Positions 41,640 to 51,333 of a stretch of 64,000 nucleotides of DNA are shown here, piece by piece. Each line of letters opens with the position of its first letter. Position 1 is the first letter of the stretch. A program made the translations under genes and the position numbers. The stretch covers positions 1 to 64,000 of the forward strand of contig NZ_LR217735.1 of the NCBI RefSeq assembly GCF_900698995.1, read 5' to 3'. Origin of the DNA: Erwinia_E haradaeae_C. Lineage in GTDB: Bacteria > Pseudomonadota > Gammaproteobacteria > Enterobacterales > Enterobacteriaceae. Under the pieces are notes generated by a model, which did not search any database, was not told the DNA's origin, and saw only the letters and a program-made list of their open reading frames with translations.

Positions 41640-42124
41640 TAGACTATGCCTTTAGAGAGTTTAGTGATCAATGTATTAATTACATTCTCGTGGTCAGATT
41701 CATTGATGGATCGCTCAAGAATTTTTTCAGCACCTTCTACAGTTAACAGCGCTAAATGTTGACATAATTCTTCTTTTACTTTTTGGCGTTCAATATTAAT
41801 GCGAGCCATTGCTTGAGTGACTATTTTTTTGCGTTCTTTTTCAGCCTCGATTATTGCTTTTTCTAGAATTTGAGAGTAACGGGCGTTAGCCATCTCGATA
41901 ATAGCTTGAGCATCTTTTTTTGCTTCTTGTAAAACAGCATTCGCACTAGATTTTGTTACCTCACTCTCTTTTTTAGCGTTTTCTGCAAAAACAAGACTGT
42001 CTGTAATTTCTTTTTGTCGATCTTCAATAGTGGCCATCAGTGGCGGCCATATGTAATGCATGCAAAACCAAACAAAAAGAATAAAGGCAATAGCTTGTCC
42101 AAAAATGGTTGCATTAATATTCAT
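41639..42124 (-). CDS. atpF: ATP synthase Fo subunit b
   Basis: Subunit b forms the peripheral stalk: one N-terminal membrane helix (about residues 5-25) and a long cytoplasmic coiled coil. From the ATG at 42124 (MNINATIFGQAIAFILF) the protein is 161 residues. WPPLMATIEDRQKEI and VEGAEKILERSI match E. coli. An upstream in-frame start at 42139 would add five residues, and GAGGT fits 42124. It overlaps atpH by one base. Confidence 0.96.
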   Translation of the reverse strand: MNINATIFGQAIAFILFVWFCMHYIWPPLMATIEDRQKEITDSLVFAENAKKESEVTKSSANAVLQEAKKDAQAIIEMANARYSQILEKAIIEAEKERKKIVTQAMARINIERQKVKEELCQHLALLTVEGAEKILERSINESDHENVINTLITKLSKGIV

Positions 42125-42238
42125 AATACGATACCTCATTATGATATAACATTGACTACTCTTATTTAATAGATAAAGAGATAGATACTGTTTGATCTCA
42201 TTTTTATAATTTTTTATAAAAAACTACTAGCTAGTTAT

Positions 42239-42481
42239 TTATAATGCAACGGCGAACATGAGGTATAGACCTAACCCAACAGCAATCATAGGAATTGCAT
42301 CGACAAGACCCATTACAACAAAAAACTGTGTCCTTAAAAGAGGTACTAGATCTGGTTGACGCGCAGCACCTTCTAAGAATTTTCCTCCTAAAATACCAAT
42401 TCCAATTGCTGCACCAATCGCCGCTAATCCCATCATTATGGCGGCAGACATGTACAGTATATCCATATTTAGGTGCCCCAT
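42239..42481 (-). CDS. atpE: ATP synthase Fo subunit c
   Basis: Subunit c forms the rotating membrane ring that carries protons. From the ATG at 42481 the protein is 80 residues with two membrane helices joined by the polar loop ARQPDL. The proton-binding Asp61 is present in MGLVDAIPM. A strong GGAGG ribosome-binding site lies before this ATG, so the longer open frame beginning at 42514 is rejected. A strong site suits the many copies of c needed per complex. It lies 67 bp after atpB. Confidence 0.98.
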   Translation of the reverse strand: MGHLNMDILYMSAAIMMGLAAIGAAIGIGILGGKFLEGAARQPDLVPLLRTQFFVVMGLVDAIPMIAVGLGLYLMFAVAL

Positions 42482-42548
42482 TATTTCCTCCGTTTTAGAA
42501 AAGTATAAAAACATAAATAAAAATTATTTAAAAAAATTGAAAGAAACT

Positions 42549-43370
42549 TTAATGTTTTTCAGATGCCATAGATAGATAGACAATTGTTAATACCATAAAA
42601 AGAAACGCTTGTAGAGAGATAATTAAAATATGAAAAATTGCCCACGGAACGCTGAGCATCCATTGTGACCACCATGGTAATAAACCAGCAATAAGAATAA
42701 AAATTAATTCACCTGCATACATATTTCCGAATAATCTCAGACCGAGAGAAATTGGTTTAGATAATAGGTTAACACTTTCCAGAATAAAATTAATTGGAAT
42801 AAATATAGGGTTATTAAATGGTTTTAGTATAAGTTCTTTGCTAAATACTCTTATACCTTTAATTTTTATACTATAAAAAAGTATTAAAAAAAATACTCCA
42901 ATCGCCAGAGATAGCGTAATGTTCACGTCAGCAGATGGGACTACTCTTAATGATGGCAGTTTGAATAAATAATTTTCTCCAATATATGGTAAAAAATCAA
43001 TAGGAAGAATATCCATTAAATTCATGAGAAAAACCCATACAAAAATCGTTAGAGCTAGAGGTGCAATAATTTTACTTTTTCCATGATACATGTTACGAAC
43101 ATTGTTATCTATCAATTGAATTACTAATTCAATAGCGGTTTGTAATTTTTTAGGTGTACCATGAGTTGTTGATTGCGCAACTAAACGAAATAACATTAAA
43201 AATGTAATGCCTAGCGCAACAGAAAAAAACATAGAGTCAATATTTAAAATCCAAAATGTCTCTGGGTTGTTATTTGGATTTACTAACTGAAGAGTTCTCA
43301 GATCAATCTGAAGATTATGCAAATGATGAGCAATATATTCTTGTAGTGTCGATGTTTCGTCTACGGCCAT
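42549..43370 (-). CDS. atpB: ATP synthase Fo subunit a
   Basis: Subunit a forms the proton half-channels next to the c ring. From the ATG at 43370 (MAVDETSTLQEYIAHHL) the protein is 273 residues with about five membrane helices. The essential arginine lies near residue 212 in LGLRLFGNMYAGE. PLALTIFVWVFLMNLMD and the final TIVYLSMASEKH match E. coli. AAGGGTGG precedes the start. The frame extends upstream to 43433 but those 21 residues have no family match. It is now the first gene of the operon, because atpI is missing. Confidence 0.98.
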   Translation of the reverse strand: MAVDETSTLQEYIAHHLHNLQIDLRTLQLVNPNNNPETFWILNIDSMFFSVALGITFLMLFRLVAQSTTHGTPKKLQTAIELVIQLIDNNVRNMYHGKSKIIAPLALTIFVWVFLMNLMDILPIDFLPYIGENYLFKLPSLRVVPSADVNITLSLAIGVFFLILFYSIKIKGIRVFSKELILKPFNNPIFIPINFILESVNLLSKPISLGLRLFGNMYAGELIFILIAGLLPWWSQWMLSVPWAIFHILIISLQAFLFMVLTIVYLSMASEKH

Positions 43371-45336
43371 AGTATATACCACCCTTAATATATTACAATA
43401 ATAAAATAACAGGTATATAATTGATGCGCGCACTATGTTTGATAGTTATAATGCGCCATTTAATAATTATAGGAATTATATAATACTAACATTATAAAAA
43501 TTATAGAAATTATAGAAATTATAGAAATTATAGAAATTATAGAAATTATAGAAATTATAGAAAAATTTTTAGTAGATTATTATTATCAAAAGTACAATAA
43601 GATAAGAAAAATAAGAAATATGTAATTAAATTTTTTTAACCTTTTATTAACCTTTTTAGAATGTCCTTAAAATAAAAAATCATATGTTTCTGTTTTAGAA
43701 TCTTTTATTTTATATTTAGTAGTAACTTAAATATTTAATAATACCTGGCTTACTGGCGTAATGAAAAAATTGATAAAAATAATTTTTAAAAAAACTACCC
43801 AGTATTATAGGTTTTTATGGAAAAATATATTATATAATATTTTATATATTAATTTTATATACTAATTTTAGTGTCAGTATTTTACTATATTTAACTATAA
43901 TACGATTATATCTTTAATTATTCAATCCGTTATCAGTATTGGTTTAACTTAATTTATTTTTATTTTAAATATTACAATAATGTTATTATTTTTTAAATTT
44001 TTTCTTTAGAGATTTTTAATGTAGTTGGATAAATGGTATTTTATTAATCTTTTATTAACGATGTTATTTATAAAAATTTACACAATTATATCAGTGATCA
44101 AAATATATTATACAATCTCATTGTTTCTAAACATCTTCAATATTAACACACACTATTGATATTTAGGTTGCTGTAAAAATTTTTAAAAATTTAAGTTTTA
44201 ATGTAAACAGAATGCCATATGTTATATCTGATTTGATTGGATTGGATAGTAGTGTAATATCTCAAGTTTTTATCAATAAATTTTTTATTAGTATAGAGCA
44301 TAAGCTCTATGAATTTATATAAACTTATTGTGACATGAGTTATATAAATTTTAATCTAAATTAAATTTTTATTTTTTCTTTAAATATGTTTTTATTATTT
44401 TGTTTTTTAATTTTTTTAAAATTATTCAGTAAAATCTAGGCATAGATTAGTTCAAACAGTAATTCTATAGTAAAGTTAAAATTCATTTAGATATTGATTT
44501 GGATAAATAAAATAAAATATTAACATGTAAAATATAAATATATTATATCATATAAAATGATATTTAAAGAATTTACTAATATTTAAAAAAGGAATATGTC
44601 ATAACAAGTTTTTTTTATTTTCAATGATGTAATTTTATTATAATATAATGAATATAGTTATATTAATACTTAAAGGGTTTAATTTTGTCAATAAAATAAA
44701 TTTTAATTTATAAATGGATAGTATGTTTGCAGAGACTTAGATCGGCACTGAATGACATATAAAACCACGTCACGTAGTATAGTGGGATAGTGGTTGGATT
44801 TTAAGGTCATATAATTACAGAACAACCTTTAGAATTTTTATATAAAATATTTTTTATAACGATTTCTTCTGTTAATTTTTTGGAATTTTATCAATAGAAT
44901 CAAGTAGTTGAGTATATTGATAGATTCATTAAAGCCTTTCTTAAATTTTAAATATTAAACTAATTATTACTAAAAATTTATAATGATTTCAAGAAAGATA
45001 TTAAAGTATTTTTATTTTTATTATTATAACATATAAAAAACATATAAAATTTATCGAATATGAACATACTGGAATTTTGTAAAATTTTGAATTGTTAGCT
45101 TTTAGTGACTCCTTAAGATCAAAAATTATCTCTATAAAAATAGATATAATTTAAAGCAATTTTTGTTTGATGTTAAAAATTTTTTTAACATGAATAACCA
45201 TATAATATAAAAGATAATAGTAAGCAATTTATTTATGCAATACTTTTTTAGATCATTATAAGCATATTAATTTCTATTATAACTGTATTTTTTATAGTCA
45301 AAAAACTATGTAGTGATAATCTATAATGGAGTAACA
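43371..45336. other. gene-free spacer between divergent atpB and gntK
   Basis: About 2 kb, T-rich on the + strand. It must carry the atp and gntKU promoters. atpI is normally upstream of atpB, but no remnant can be read. A 9-bp tandem repeat lies at 43501-43563. A patch at about 44735-44815 is visibly richer in G and C than the rest (it includes CACGTCACGTAG), but does not fold as a tRNA by eye. Confidence 0.5.
43501..43563. repeat. TTATAGAAA nonamer tandem repeat, seven perfect copies
   Basis: Seven consecutive identical 9-bp units at 43501-43563, preceded by a degenerate unit (43492-43500). The array starts 131 bases upstream of the atpB ATG, in or next to the region where the atp promoter must lie. 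Confidence 0.95.
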
Positions 45337-45900
45337 ATGATGAATTGCTCTGTTCCTTTTTACCATGTTTTTGTATTCATGGGTGTATCCGGTAGCGGTA
45401 AGTCTACTATTGCTAATGCAGTTGCATATCGTTTACATGCTGCTGTTTTAGACGGAGATTTTTTACATCCGCGTGATAATATTGAAAAAATGTCATCTGG
45501 ATGTGCATTAAGTGATAGAGATCGTCGCCCATGGCTACAAGCTATTAATCATGCAATATTTGCTATGCAGCGCACCAATAGATTGTCACTTATTGTATGT
45601 TCTGCGCTTAAGAAGAGTTATCGAAATATATTGCGTATGGATCATCCTAATCTATCATTTATTTATCTTAAAGGGGATTTTTGGACTATACAAGAACGTC
45701 TTAAGGCACGTAAAGGACATTTTTTTCAGTCTCAAATGTTGATAACTCAATTTGAAATTTTAGAAGATCCAAGTAATGATGAAAAAGATGTGTGGTTGGT
45801 TAATGTCAATCAATCATTAGAGTGTGTTATAGATGCCACTATCCAAATTATTGAGAATGTCATTCAGTCTCACATAGGGGAATCTTCATGCATACAATAA
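45337..45900 (+). CDS. gntK: Gluconokinase
   Basis: GntK phosphorylates gluconate to 6-phosphogluconate with ATP. The 187-residue product has the P-loop GVSGSGKS near residues 16-23, the substrate region DGDFLHP and NIEKMSSG, and VCSALKKSYRN, all matching E. coli GntK (175). It has a C-terminal tail a little longer than usual. The start ATGATG at 45337 follows GGAG; an upstream in-frame start at 45313 has no ribosome-binding site. The end overlaps gntU by 13 bases, so the two are one operon. Confidence 0.96.
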   Translation: MMNCSVPFYHVFVFMGVSGSGKSTIANAVAYRLHAAVLDGDFLHPRDNIEKMSSGCALSDRDRRPWLQAINHAIFAMQRTNRLSLIVCSALKKSYRNILRMDHPNLSFIYLKGDFWTIQERLKARKGHFFQSQMLITQFEILEDPSNDEKDVWLVNVNQSLECVIDATIQIIENVIQSHIGESSCIQ

Positions 45901-47228
45901 CGCTGATATTAACAGCAGTTGGTTCTGTATTTCTTTTATTATTTTTAGTTATGAAAGAACGCATGCATGCTTTTATAGCACTCATTTTAGTTTCTATTTT
46001 TGCAGGTATTGCTTCTGGCATGCCATTAGAACATATTACTGCTACTATGCAAAAAGGAATGGGGGGGACACTTGGATTTCTTGCTATTATTGTGGCGCTT
46101 GGAGCAATGTTTGGAAAAATGCTTCAGGAAGTAGGTATAGTAAATCAGATTGCTTTTTTTATATTAAAAATCTTTAGTAAGCGTAGTGCTTCTTATGCGT
46201 TAGGTGTGGCTGGATTAATTTGTGCTCTACCCTTATTTTTTGAGGTAGCAGTAGTTTTATTGATTGGTATTGCTTTTGCAGTTGGGTATCGAACTGGAGA
46301 AAATTTAGTAAAACTGCTTTTATCTTTATTTTCTGGAATGTCTGCTGCTTCTGCTTTTCTGCTGCCTGGTCCAGCTCCTATGCTGCTGGCTTTGCAAATG
46401 CATGCGGATTTTGGATGGATGATATTATTAGGAATTTGTGCAGCTATTCCCGGAATGTTAATTGCAGGTCCTGTGTTTGGTGGTTTTATTAGTCAATATG
46501 TTCAATTTCAGAAGATTCATGAAGATAGTGTCACTCAATTGAAAAGTAATCATCTGCCATCGTTTCCTATAAGTTTGTTATTAATTCTATGTCCGCTAAT
46601 TTTGGTATGTCTTAAAACAGTTGGAGAGTGCTTTGCTTCTCCAGATACGAGTATTTATAATTTTCTAGAGTTAATTGGGCATCCATTTATTTCTATTCTC
46701 ATTGCATGTTTACTACTTATTTATGGCATAGCGCGTCCTTCTGGTATCGATAAAGACAAAATTATGCAGATTTGTGCGTCATCACTTCATCCAGCAGGTA
46801 TTATTCTCTTGGTTATTGGTGCTGGTGGTGTATTTAAGCAAGTTCTAGTAGATTCCGGTATTGGGGCAACTTTAGGTCATGTCTTAATAGGATCAGATTT
46901 ACCAATTGCAGTAGCCTGTTTTGTATTAGCTGGTGTGATACGGATCATCCAGGGGTCAGCTACTATTTCTTGTTTAACAGTAGTTAGTTTAGTAACCCCT
47001 ATTATTGATCCATTGCATTATTCTGGGGCACAATTAGCAGCATTATCAATGTGTATTTCTGGTGGTTCAATTATTTTAAGCCATGTAAATGACGCGGGTT
47101 TTTGGTTATTTAGTCGCTTTACTTCTGCTACAGAATCTCAAACATTAAGGACATGGACAGTAATGGAGACTATTTTAGGTAGTATAGGAGGGGTGGTTGG
47201 GATTATGGCGTTTAAGTTATTATCATAA
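45888..47228 (+). CDS. gntU: Low-affinity gluconate transporter
   Basis: Inner-membrane gluconate:H+ symporter of the GntP family. The 446 residues equal the length of E. coli GntU and match it along the whole chain, with about 12 hydrophobic segments and the conserved stretches KGMGGTLGFLAIIVALGAM, ALPLFFEVAVVLL, GPAPMLLALQMHADFGWMI and IIQGSATISCLT. AGGGGAA precedes the ATG within gntK. Retention of a complete import-and-phosphorylate module for gluconate is unusual for a genome this reduced. The pair gntK-gntU is the standard E. coli arrangement; its repressor gene gntR is not adjacent. Confidence 0.96.
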   Translation: MHTITLILTAVGSVFLLLFLVMKERMHAFIALILVSIFAGIASGMPLEHITATMQKGMGGTLGFLAIIVALGAMFGKMLQEVGIVNQIAFFILKIFSKRSASYALGVAGLICALPLFFEVAVVLLIGIAFAVGYRTGENLVKLLLSLFSGMSAASAFLLPGPAPMLLALQMHADFGWMILLGICAAIPGMLIAGPVFGGFISQYVQFQKIHEDSVTQLKSNHLPSFPISLLLILCPLILVCLKTVGECFASPDTSIYNFLELIGHPFISILIACLLLIYGIARPSGIDKDKIMQICASSLHPAGIILLVIGAGGVFKQVLVDSGIGATLGHVLIGSDLPIAVACFVLAGVIRIIQGSATISCLTVVSLVTPIIDPLHYSGAQLAALSMCISGGSIILSHVNDAGFWLFSRFTSATESQTLRTWTVMETILGSIGGVVGIMAFKLLS

Positions 47229-47771
47229 TTTCTAAAAAAATGATGATAAAATATTAAAGGAGAAGATTTTAATCTTATAAACTCAATAACGTCATTCTTC
47301 AATCGCTATAATTAGTGGTGTTTCTTGATATTGTATGCTGTGATGACTTAATGTTGTGGATTTTTATTAATCTGCTTAGTTAGTAGAGATAAAGAAATAA
47401 TTAAATGAGATGAGATATTCTCATAAATATTAATACATTAATAATAATTATAGGTATGCCATATTTATATGGTTTTATCTCTAAAGTGTTTACAAAGAAC
47501 GGAACATAGTTAAGAATAGGATTATTAAAACTATTATATAATTTTTATGATAACATTATAGTATAATAGTATTATTATTTTACTGTATGTATGCATTATT
47601 AACTCAGATTAAATAATTTTTCCGATTATTATATGGTTTTTTATTTGTGATCTTTTAAAAAATTCCCATTCTTTTATATTATCATTGTAATTTTTTATTA
47701 TGTTAAATATAGGCAAGATGCTTTATAAAAAGCATAAATTCTATAATGTTTATATAAAAAATTTTTTAATT
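47229..47771. other. gene-free spacer between convergent gntU and rsxG (rsxE missing)
   Basis: rsxE and nth would be expected to follow rsxG in enterobacteria. The 543 bp here hold no readable part of either on the minus strand. Small hairpins (AAGATT/AATCTT near 47263-47276; ATGAGA/TCTCAT near 47420) lack T tracts. Confidence 0.5.
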
Positions 47772-48410
47772 CTATTCTTCAGTAGTGTTTGTATTACATT
47801 TTTTAAGATGAGATATCGTCTTTGGTAAAGTCTGAATGTATAAGGTACTATGTTTTATTGCATTTACTACCGCTCTTGGAGTAATTGTTGCACCGGTAAA
47901 TTGATCAAAATCTCCTCCATCTTTTTTTACTGTAAAGCTAGAAACGTGATTCTTATTTATTTTTTTATTATCAAAACTATGTATCCAATTAGAAAAGCGT
48001 AATTCAATTTTATCACCTAGCCCCGGTGTCTCGTGATGCTCGAGTACTCGTGCTCCGTAAATTAGACCATTAAAGTTAGCTCCTACAATGATTTTAATAT
48101 TACCAGAGTAACCATCAGACGCGGTAGTCTCTAGCGCTACTGCTACAGGTTTTTCATTCTTTTTTGCTATATATAATCGATGTTCTGTGTTATCTCCTAG
48201 TTCTTGGTTGCGGACAATATAACATGATGATTGAAGATTATTATTATATAGTGTCGACGGGAGGACTTGGTCTAATAGATTTTGTTTTGTTAGAGTTTTT
48301 TGGGCTTGAATTGCAGGTTTTGTTACTTCATGAATAATTGCCGTTAAGCCTGTAGTGATAGCAGCAAATATAGCAAGGATGACCCCATTTTTCCGCATAA
48401 TGGTTAGCAT
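47772..48410 (-). CDS. rsxG: Ion-translocating oxidoreductase subunit RsxG (RnfG)
   Basis: RsxG is a membrane-anchored periplasmic flavoprotein of the Rsx/Rnf complex, which in E. coli keeps the SoxR sensor reduced. The 212-residue protein has one N-terminal membrane helix (about residues 9-27) and the covalent-FMN motif FTGATIT with Thr175. GAATITPRAVV-type sequence (TGATITPRAVVNA) and EHHETPGLGDKIE match E. coli. Its start overlaps the rsxD stop by one base. Last rsx gene seen in the operon. Confidence 0.96.
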   Translation of the reverse strand: MLTIMRKNGVILAIFAAITTGLTAIIHEVTKPAIQAQKTLTKQNLLDQVLPSTLYNNNLQSSCYIVRNQELGDNTEHRLYIAKKNEKPVAVALETTASDGYSGNIKIIVGANFNGLIYGARVLEHHETPGLGDKIELRFSNWIHSFDNKKINKNHVSSFTVKKDGGDFDQFTGATITPRAVVNAIKHSTLYIQTLPKTISHLKKCNTNTTEE

Positions 48411-49483
48411 TATAGAATCCTCTTAGAATAATGTCCATAAACACGTGGTTTTGTGTAATAATCAATGATAGGCACACACATATTTGCTAATAATACTGCG
48501 AATGCTAAACCATCCGGATAACCACCATAGCTTCGGATTAGCCATGTTAAAAATCCAATAAGCGCGGCATAGATTAATCGCCCATGATTAGTAGTTGCCG
48601 AAGTAACTGGATCAGTAGCAATAAAAAATGCACCTAGCATGGTAGAGCCAGAGAATAAATGCACCGCAGGTGGTAGTAAATGATCAGAAGATAAAAACCA
48701 ACCTATGCTTGAACAGATTGTTAGAGAGGTTAAAAATGCTAGGGGGATATGCCAACGAATTGTGCGTGTGATTAGTAGGAAAATTCCTCCAAGAAGAAAA
48801 CTAGCATTAATACATTGCCAACTTGGAGTACGTATTAACATGCTATTATATATGGGTCTAGCAAGAATTTGGTTTGCTGTTAATCCTTCATGTAAGCTTG
48901 TTTTAAAGTGATCTAGCGGGGTAGCTTGTGTTATAGAATCAATATCTATGGATTTTGTTTTGGTTTGGATTAAATTGGTCTGTGTTTTTGGATGGATGAT
49001 TATCTCTAGAGTTCTGGATAAACTAGGTTGAATGTTTTTCATTCCATAAAGAGAGCACCATGTAGTCATTTGTACTGGAAAAGATATTAATAGCATTATA
49101 TAGGCAGCCATGGCTGGATTAAATGGGTTATTACCGAGTCCTCCATATAATTGTTTAGCGATTATGATCGCAAATAATGTACTAATTGTTATTACCCACC
49201 AAGGAGATAACGCTGGTATGCTGACACCTAGTAATACAGCAGTAAGTATCGCCGAGTTATCTTGTAAAGTATTTAATATCGGATAGTGACGTAGGTATAA
49301 AATTATAGCTTCAGCGATTAGAGCTACGCTGATAGAAATAAAGATTTGTATGAGATTACCCCAGCCGCATAAGTAATATTGTGCAATTAAACCTGGTATA
49401 GTTGCAATTAAGACCAGTAGCATAATGCGATTGGTGTTGCGTTTCTTGTTCAACCCATAGTAAGTGGTAATGCAAACACTCAT
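48410..49483 (-). CDS. rsxD: Ion-translocating oxidoreductase subunit RsxD (RnfD)
   Basis: RsxD is an integral membrane flavoprotein with covalently bound FMN. The 357-residue product has about ten hydrophobic segments, the FMN-attachment motif TQATPLDHFK (Thr188, equivalent to E. coli Thr187), YGGLGNNPFNPAM, and the C-terminal GGYPDGLAFAVLLANM and YYTKPRVYGH. GGAG precedes the ATG. It begins 395 bp after the rsxC stop, an unusually wide gap inside this operon. Confidence 0.96.
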   Translation of the reverse strand: MSVCITTYYGLNKKRNTNRIMLLVLIATIPGLIAQYYLCGWGNLIQIFISISVALIAEAIILYLRHYPILNTLQDNSAILTAVLLGVSIPALSPWWVITISTLFAIIIAKQLYGGLGNNPFNPAMAAYIMLLISFPVQMTTWCSLYGMKNIQPSLSRTLEIIIHPKTQTNLIQTKTKSIDIDSITQATPLDHFKTSLHEGLTANQILARPIYNSMLIRTPSWQCINASFLLGGIFLLITRTIRWHIPLAFLTSLTICSSIGWFLSSDHLLPPAVHLFSGSTMLGAFFIATDPVTSATTNHGRLIYAALIGFLTWLIRSYGGYPDGLAFAVLLANMCVPIIDYYTKPRVYGHYSKRIL

Positions 49484-49878
49484 ATGATAGATTACTCCAC
49501 TATTTTAGATGTAGAAGATATTTTCTGATTCTAATGTGTGAAATATAGATATTTTAATTTATATAATAGATAAGTTATATAAATTAAAAAATTTTATTTT
49601 TTATATTATTATCATGAATTTCAGTGCATGATTGTACATATCGGTATTCGATATCTTGTGTAATAAATTAGGTGAAAGAATTTTCTATTATTTTATTCTG
49701 AGTTTTTAAAAAGTCTAGTCAAAATTAGATTTATATTAGTTAAGTATAGATAATATAGAGAACAGAAATAATATTTATTATTTTTTGGATGTTAATTATT
49801 TTTTCTAGATATTTGTATCCTTCGTAACTTTAGTCACCATTTCTAAGAATTGCGGAAAGATAGGATTATGTTGGTAAT
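49484..49878. other. intra-operon gap where the RsxC tail coding region would be expected
   Basis: 395 bp between rsxC and rsxD. In E. coli rsxC continues with a long Ala/Lys-rich repeated tail and then meets rsxD closely. Here no open frame continues, so this may be decayed tail sequence (inference). Confidence 0.4.
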
Positions 49879-51333
49879 TTATAGTTGAAGTGAATTATTT
49901 TTAGTTTTTTTATGCTTCTTTTGTGATAATCTCTTTTGTCTTTCTTCAAAACGAGTTTTAGCAATAATAGAACGTTTACTATCTGCATCAATGGTCTGAA
50001 TAATCTCTTTTTCCTTTTGATAGTATTGCACAAGTGGAATATTACTTGGGCAAACGTATGAACATGCGCCACATTCAATGCAGTCCATGATGTTGTGTTT
50101 ACGAGCTTTTTCGTGATCACCCCCTCGAATAAACCAAAACAGTTGTTGCGGTAATAAGGACACTGGACAAACATCAGAACATATACCACAACGAATACAG
50201 TTTTTTTCTACTTGATTTATTTTAATTTCTTCAGAATCTGGAGCTAAAATACAATTAGTAATTTTAATTACTGGTATAGCATCTATTAGTAAAGGCAGGC
50301 CCATCAAGGCGCCACCCATTAATATGATATTTTGTTTTTTAGAATTAAAACCAGTATGCTTTAGTAAATAATTAATTGGGGTACCTAATCTTGCCCACAG
50401 ATTTCCAGGACGACTGAGAGATGAACCAGTTAATGTAACAACACGCTCAGTTAGTGGCTCCCCATTAATAATAGCGCGTTTTATTGCAAATGCAGTACTA
50501 ACATTTTGAATAAATATACCAATTTCAGAAGAATGCTTATCATATGGAACTTCTTTTCCTGTTAATATTTTTATTAAATGTCTAGCATTACCAGAAGGAT
50601 ATTTAGTAGGGATAACACAAATAGAGAGAGATAGATTAATATCATATTGTAGTGCTCTTTTTAATGCAAAAATCGCTTTGGGTTTATTATCTTCAATACC
50701 TATTAGAATTTGATGTGCTTGTAGAATCCAAGCTAAAATACGAATGCCTTCTAGAATTTCTAGAGGATGGTCTTGCATCAATCGATCGTCGGCTGTAATG
50801 TATGGTTCGCACTCGACAGCGTTAATAATTAATGTATTTATCTTTTTTAATCCAGATGCTAATTTGATTGCAGTTGGAAATCCCGCGCCACCTAGCCCAG
50901 CTATGCCAGAGTCATGAATAATTTTTAATATTTGAGAGCGATTCATATCATGGTAATTTTTAAAGTTTTTTTTATGAAAACATTGATCTTGCCCATCTGG
51001 AGTAATAAATATACATGTTTCTAATAAAGATGCATGAGCTGTTGCATGTGGTTTAATTTTTGTTATTACACCAGAAGTAGGTGCATGTATTGGCAACATA
51101 CTGCCATTGCCATACGTAAGTGCCTGACCACGTAAGACTTTATCACCTTCTTTTACATTAACTTCACCTGCAGGTCCTATGTGTTGTCGCAGAGGTACAA
51201 TGAATTGTGGTGGTAAAGGTATTTTTTGTATCGGAGTATTACTAGACTGACTTTTCATATCTAATGGATAAATTCCACCGTGAAAATCCCAGAGTTGATT
51301 TTTTTTAATTTTTTTCTTAAATATTCGTAACAT
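49879..51333 (-). CDS. rsxC: Ion-translocating oxidoreductase subunit RsxC (RnfC), short form without C-terminal tail
   Basis: RsxC is the peripheral NADH- and FMN-binding entry subunit of the Rsx complex. From the ATG at 51333 (MLRIFKKKIKKNQLWDFHGG) the protein is 484 residues; E. coli RsxC has 740. The core is complete: GLGGAGFPTAIKL for nucleotide binding, INAVECEPYITADDRL, and two 4Fe-4S motifs CIRCGICSDVCP and CIECGACSYVCP. The sequence stops soon after FEERQKRLSQKK, losing the repeated Ala/Lys-rich tail, which is variable in length across bacteria. The start overlaps rsxB by 17 bases. A longer open frame from 51477 runs inside rsxB and is not part of the protein. Confidence 0.95.
   Translation of the reverse strand: MLRIFKKKIKKNQLWDFHGGIYPLDMKSQSSNTPIQKIPLPPQFIVPLRQHIGPAGEVNVKEGDKVLRGQALTYGNGSMLPIHAPTSGVITKIKPHATAHASLLETCIFITPDGQDQCFHKKNFKNYHDMNRSQILKIIHDSGIAGLGGAGFPTAIKLASGLKKINTLIINAVECEPYITADDRLMQDHPLEILEGIRILAWILQAHQILIGIEDNKPKAIFALKRALQYDINLSLSICVIPTKYPSGNARHLIKILTGKEVPYDKHSSEIGIFIQNVSTAFAIKRAIINGEPLTERVVTLTGSSLSRPGNLWARLGTPINYLLKHTGFNSKKQNIILMGGALMGLPLLIDAIPVIKITNCILAPDSEEIKINQVEKNCIRCGICSDVCPVSLLPQQLFWFIRGGDHEKARKHNIMDCIECGACSYVCPSNIPLVQYYQKEKEIIQTIDADSKRSIIAKTRFEERQKRLSQKKHKKTKNNSLQL

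Noticed and set aside
47229..47771. Possible remnant of rsxE
   Set aside because: Neither minus-strand frame shows any stretch resembling RsxE by eye; only absence can be stated.
49866..50189. 107-codon minus-strand frame inside rsxC
   Set aside because: Different frame of the rsxC Fe-S region; rsxC is full of conserved motifs, this frame is not.
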